Origin: Ceriagrion tenellum
Taxonomy: Eukaryota; Arthropoda; Insecta; Odonata; Coenagrionidae
Reading direction: 5' to 3'
Length of the DNA: 64,000 bases
Assembly: GCA_963169105.1 (NCBI GenBank)
Contig: OY720639.1
Span: forward strand, 122,037,117-122,101,116
Positions 61,016-64,000 of this stretch are shown here, one piece after another. Position numbers and translations under genes: made by a program. The notes beneath the pieces were generated by a model. That model searched no databases, was not told where the DNA came from, and saw nothing but the letters and a program-made list of their open reading frames with translations. Position 1 is the first letter of the stretch. Each line of letters opens with the position of its first letter.

Positions 61016-61176
61016 ATATTAGTAAAATCTCCTCGGGTTTGGCACCGGGTAAGGCTATTAAAGGCCAACGTTTCGACGAGAAACTCTCTTAGCCCTGACG
61101 ACGATAAGAGAGTTTCTCGTCGAAACGTTGGCCTTTAATAGCCTTATCCGGTGCCTAACCCGAGATTTTACTAATA
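61016..61176. mobile_element. Snap-back element with about 70-bp near-perfect arms
   Basis: Left arm from TATTAGTAAAATCT through AAAGGCCAACGTTTCGACGA; right arm its complement, TCGTCGAAACGTTGGCCTTT through AGATTTTACTAATA. Arms differ at only a few positions. The centre on the plus strand has CTGACGACG and, after a stem, GAAACGTTGG, a hammerhead-like CUGANGA/GAAA pair distorted by the palindrome. Probably a Penelope-type terminal-repeat pair; no target duplication was resolved. Confidence 0.6.
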
Positions 61177-61179
61177 CTA

Positions 61180-62690
61180 GAATTTGCTCGTATTATACGA
61201 GCGCGTTGAGTTCACTGCGGCAACTATAAAATCCAAGAGAGCAGAACAGTAAAACCAATCAAATGTGTCATATTTCACCCACGGTTTCACCAGACAATCA
61301 TGTAATAATGTTTCTAAGAATACAAAGAAGAGAAACCTCAAATTTTCCACAATGGACACAGACGGGATAAAAACTACAAGATGGTAAGACAATGACAGCC
61401 ATTGGAAGCGGGGACATGAAGTCCCATGTAAAATTGATGTAAGAAGAGCGGAAAACATTTGGCTCTCCTTTTTTTCTCTCCCTGAATGCCGGTCGGTCAC
61501 GTTCACTCCGAGGAATCAAATGAGCAGTGAGTAACGTGACTTCTATCCATTTTGAGAGGAAGCCTCCCTTAAGTCGCTTAAATCCCTCCCCTCTTTATAT
61601 TTCTCTCTCTCTCCCCTTCGATTCCTGTCTTACTAAAGCTCAAGATCGGAGAAAGTATGAAATACGCAACCAAAACAGACGCATGCGGTACATGGGTTAG
61701 ACAGCAAGTAAATATGTTTCTAAGGGAAAACATTTTTAAAACCAACAAGCGGGTTTGAGCTATGTGATGCCATCATTTGTGAAGTTTCATCAAATACTAC
61801 ACAGTTATAATGCCGCATAGGTATATTTCACAATTGCATCGGTTGTCGGCATCGGTCGAAGACAAACGTTGTCCGTACTTGGGTAAGAGCTTAAGTTCTT
61901 CCTAGTTGGATTCGCAACAAACCATTCCGTGCGCTCGAAACACAGCACGGCAGCAACCGGAGGGATTGACTAAACACAAAAGCCAGACAAAAAACTATAA
62001 GGGAAAGAAGCCGTGCAAGTTCTTGAAGACTCGAGATAAATCAATCTCGACCGAGTAAAAATAGCGCGCGGGAATATGACATTCGGCAAAGACAGAACAG
62101 AGACAAGTTTCCAGCTCGCATGAATCAAGACTGCCCAACGACTATTGAAAAATAATAAACCTAACAACCGGGTGCCGTAAAATGGGAGTGGCAAGGGCAC
62201 AAATGGAATCGAACACCGACGGAAAGGACTTCGGGCTATTGATTTTTTCGAGTTAATATGAGCTTAGTACTTCGACAGAGGGGTTATTTCTCCATTTTGA
62301 TATAGAGAGCTGATCTGGTCTCGATTAGCTACATTTCTTCCAGAATTGGGCGTCGAAACTGTAATTGGAACGCTCGATAAAACCGTTGATTTACAGCGTT
62401 ACCTCAAAAGCGTTCTCGGAACATTCCACGTGGCCACACCTATCCGATTCAAGGATAGAATTCACTAGAGAGTGCCTAAAGTAACTATTAAGTGAGCACA
62501 GCTATCGTTGACCTAGAAAGTTTACCACCTATAAAACCACTTACTTTGAGCTTCAACAGTGATTAATCGGCGACACTATCACAAAGGGTAAGAAAGATCT
62601 GTTTTCGAGGACGGCATCAATGCAAACGTCATCGAACCGGGTACAACATATGAACTCGATTAATTCTGGCTTAACTTTGTGAAAATCCAT
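61180..62690. other. First intron, nothing recognised
   Basis: No supported exon or repeat beyond a short CT-rich run (about 61596-61614). Confidence 0.45.
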
Positions 62691-62692
62691 TC

Positions 62693-62819
62693 TAAAGAAT
62701 TCAAATGAGACATGGTACTTTTTTCACAGTTTTTTTATTTCAGGTCGACCGGTTTCGTCACATAGGCGACATCATAAAAAAACTGTGAAAAAAGTACCAT
62801 ATCTCATTTGAATTCTTTA
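62693..62819 (-). mobile_element. Snap-back element with 45-bp arms
   Basis: TAAAGAATTCAAATGAGACA at 62693 continues through GGTACTTTTTTCACAGTTTT; the right arm is its complement, ending GAATTCTTTA at 62819, with one or two differences. On the minus strand the centre reads TGATGTCGCCTATGTGACGAAACCGGTCGACC: a GTCGC/GTGAC stem followed directly by GAAAC and then CGGTC, the 3' half of a hammerhead core including the usual GUC-type cleavage triplet, with the CUGANGA half degraded. Confidence 0.6.
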
Positions 62820-63515
62820 CAACATATGAAGTCCACGTCGCGTACGCAAGTGGCAAAGAGTGTGCGCAGAATGGCCTCAGCAGAATAAGTACGTTAAACA
62901 GCTACTATTGAAAGTGCTACTATGAAAGCACGAGGCATCATGACGACTGAAGGAAGTATCACTCTGGCTTCCAAGCTTATGTACTTCACCATGAGAAAAT
63001 GACACGCCAAGGTAACCCAAGATAAACCAAACCAATAAGAGCCATCCACCACTGGATTTTGTCTGATAATCTCTGTTGATAGTCCAGCGAGTGAAGCACT
63101 AGTAGTAGATTGCCAGAGAAGGGCGAAACATATGCATATAGTAAATCATCTTTGAGTAAAAGTGCTAAGTATGTGCTTCAATTTCGCTCGGAAATTACTG
63201 ATATTCCACCAAGAATCGAAATCATCACTGCAGCACATTCAACATAAATGAGCAATAATCTGATAAATATAACCGACAACAGCAGTCCACCAACACCATG
63301 ATGCTTGCCAGAAAACCAGCGAGAAAGACAAGACCAAACATATACCGAGCCCACCAACTTGCCACTAATTCATTGAAGGGTGCACACAAGGGGAGAGGGA
63401 TGAGGCGCCAAACAACCCCACACAACGTGAGGAAAGATATATAAAACACGTTCTCCCGCTAAAAGCTACTCCTCGCGGGCACAGAGAAAGCGAGAGGCAA
63501 GGTGGGTACACTCAC
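62820..63515. other. First intron, distal end; nothing recognised
   Basis: Lies just downstream of the donor at 63515 on the minus strand. No supported feature. Confidence 0.45.
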
Positions 63516-63790
63516 AGCGGCGTTCCGATCGGCGACCCCTGGTAGAGTCCGCATCTCGCGGCGCGGCAAGGCGGCCAATCCGCAGCGCAGCACCACACTC
63601 CCTGCGTCTGCACCATCGCGTCCCCCACGCCCCTCACCCCCTGCATCAGCCTACGGTCCAGGCTCCCACCTTTGGGAGCATCCGTGCGCGACGGCGGACC
63701 CAATCGGTTCGGGTCCAGCCTCTCCGGGAGGCTCATGTCCCTGCGGTTCCAGCCGTACAACCCGTTCTTGTCCGCCGTGCGAAAATCCAT
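63516..63790 (-). CDS. TMCC: Candidate distal first coding exon of TMCC (MDFRTADKNG...)
   Basis: From ATG at 63790 (context GGAGCCATGG, a good Kozak match) to a donor CT|GTGAGT with GT at 63515: 91 codons plus two bases (phase 2). The peptide starts MDFRTADKNGLYGWNRRDMS and later has QTQGVWCCAADWPPCRAA; no domain is recognised. It is GC-rich and CpG-dense, with a GAGA tract and little repetitive DNA upstream, as expected of a first exon. Of the exons in view, only those with acceptors at 19513 and 16543 fit its phase, which implies a 44-47 kb intron. It could belong to another minus-strand gene, but no other candidate downstream exon is visible. Confidence 0.45.
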
Positions 63791-64000
63791 GGCTCCGTGT
63801 GATATAAAATGGGCGGAAACCCCTGGCGGGGGCGCGGAGGACGAAGGGCTCCTCTTCTGCCCTCCTCTCTCTCTCTCTCTCGTCCCTTTCTTCCCTCTTG
63901 TCGCTCCGAAAGGGGGGGGCTTCGCGGGGTGGTGGAGGGGTGGTGGAAGAGGCGGGATACGGGAAGCTGTTTAAAGGGGATCTTCCATCCGCACTACCGA
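63791..64000 (-). promoter_or_regulatory. Putative CpG-rich promoter/5' UTR with GAGA tract
   Basis: On the minus strand, upstream of ATG 63790, the sequence is GC-rich and contains an uninterrupted (GA)n tract of about 20 nt near 63864-63885, a GAGA-factor-type element common at insect promoters, then a purine-rich stretch and a Pro-coding-like CCACC-rich stretch. A TTTTATATC motif lies about 15 nt before the ATG, too near to be a TATA box for this start. The transcription start cannot be placed. The promoter call is inferred from composition and position. Confidence 0.4.

Larger units (their letters stand above)
5740..63790 (-). other. TMCC: TMCC-family gene locus, 5' part (partial gene)
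   Basis: This entry ties the exon entries together. Exons 13136-13427 and 5740-5971 are certain. Candidate 5' exons lie at 16483-16536, 16790-16966, 19177-19513 and 63516-63790. Intron phases agree: all three nearer 5' exons end in phase 0 and the common exon starts in phase 0; the 63.5-kb exon ends in phase 2 and the acceptors at 19513 and 16543 need phase 2. TMCC proteins are ER membrane proteins with a long coiled coil and two C-terminal membrane segments. Vertebrate members act at ER junctions and ER-endosome contacts, and TMCC2 and its fly homologue Dementin have been linked to APP metabolism (family knowledge). The donor at 5740 is used in phase 2, so the rest of the protein lies beyond the left edge. 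Inferred: the long first intron and the order of exon use. Confidence 0.8.

Overview
This is a eukaryotic window, most likely from a hemimetabolous insect or another arthropod with a large genome. The signs are long introns, GT-AG spliced exons, GC-poor intronic DNA, CR1/L2-type LINEs, Penelope-like snap-back repeats and a TTAA-flanked MITE. No species assignment is possible from the sequence alone. There are no operons, CRISPR arrays or phage genes, and I saw no rRNA or intact tRNA gene.

The only host gene I can support is on the minus strand. It is the 5' part of a TMCC-family gene (transmembrane and coiled-coil domain; vertebrate TMCC1/2/3, insect Dementin). Two common coding exons (13136-13427 and 5740-5971) join in phase and encode the conserved coiled-coil block. 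Upstream lie four candidate 5' exons: 16483-16536 (acceptor at 16543), 16790-16966, 19177-19513 and 63516-63790. Three end in phase 0, as the first common exon requires. The fourth, at the far right edge, ends in phase 2 and fits the acceptors at 19513 or 16543, which implies a first intron of 44-47 kb. The C-terminal exons (transmembrane segments) are not in this window and must lie beyond position 1.

Layout: 1-5739 is a CpG-poor intron with no visible exon; 5740-5971 is a coiled-coil exon; 7664 to about 11815 is a degenerate CR1-like LINE in the gene's sense orientation, with a PHD-finger ORF1; 13136-13427 is the first common exon; 16.48-19.51 kb holds the alternative 5' exons; 19.5-63.5 kb is the giant first intron, with normal CpG frequency, CpG-rich islets, several snap-back repeats, a TTAA-flanked MITE, SINE-like pieces and an intact 942-codon LINE endonuclease/reverse transcriptase ORF on the plus strand (52694-55522); 63516-64000 is a CpG-rich first exon and promoter.

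Most notable: (i) an abrupt change in CpG density near 18-19 kb, at the alternative-first-exon cluster, which suggests a germline gene-body methylation boundary; (ii) at least seven short foldback elements, two with exact 12- and 16-bp target duplications and a shared about 30-bp tail, several with hammerhead-ribozyme-like cores, which I interpret as Penelope-like-element derivatives; (iii) an intact, potentially recent LINE. I found no clearly new gene system.
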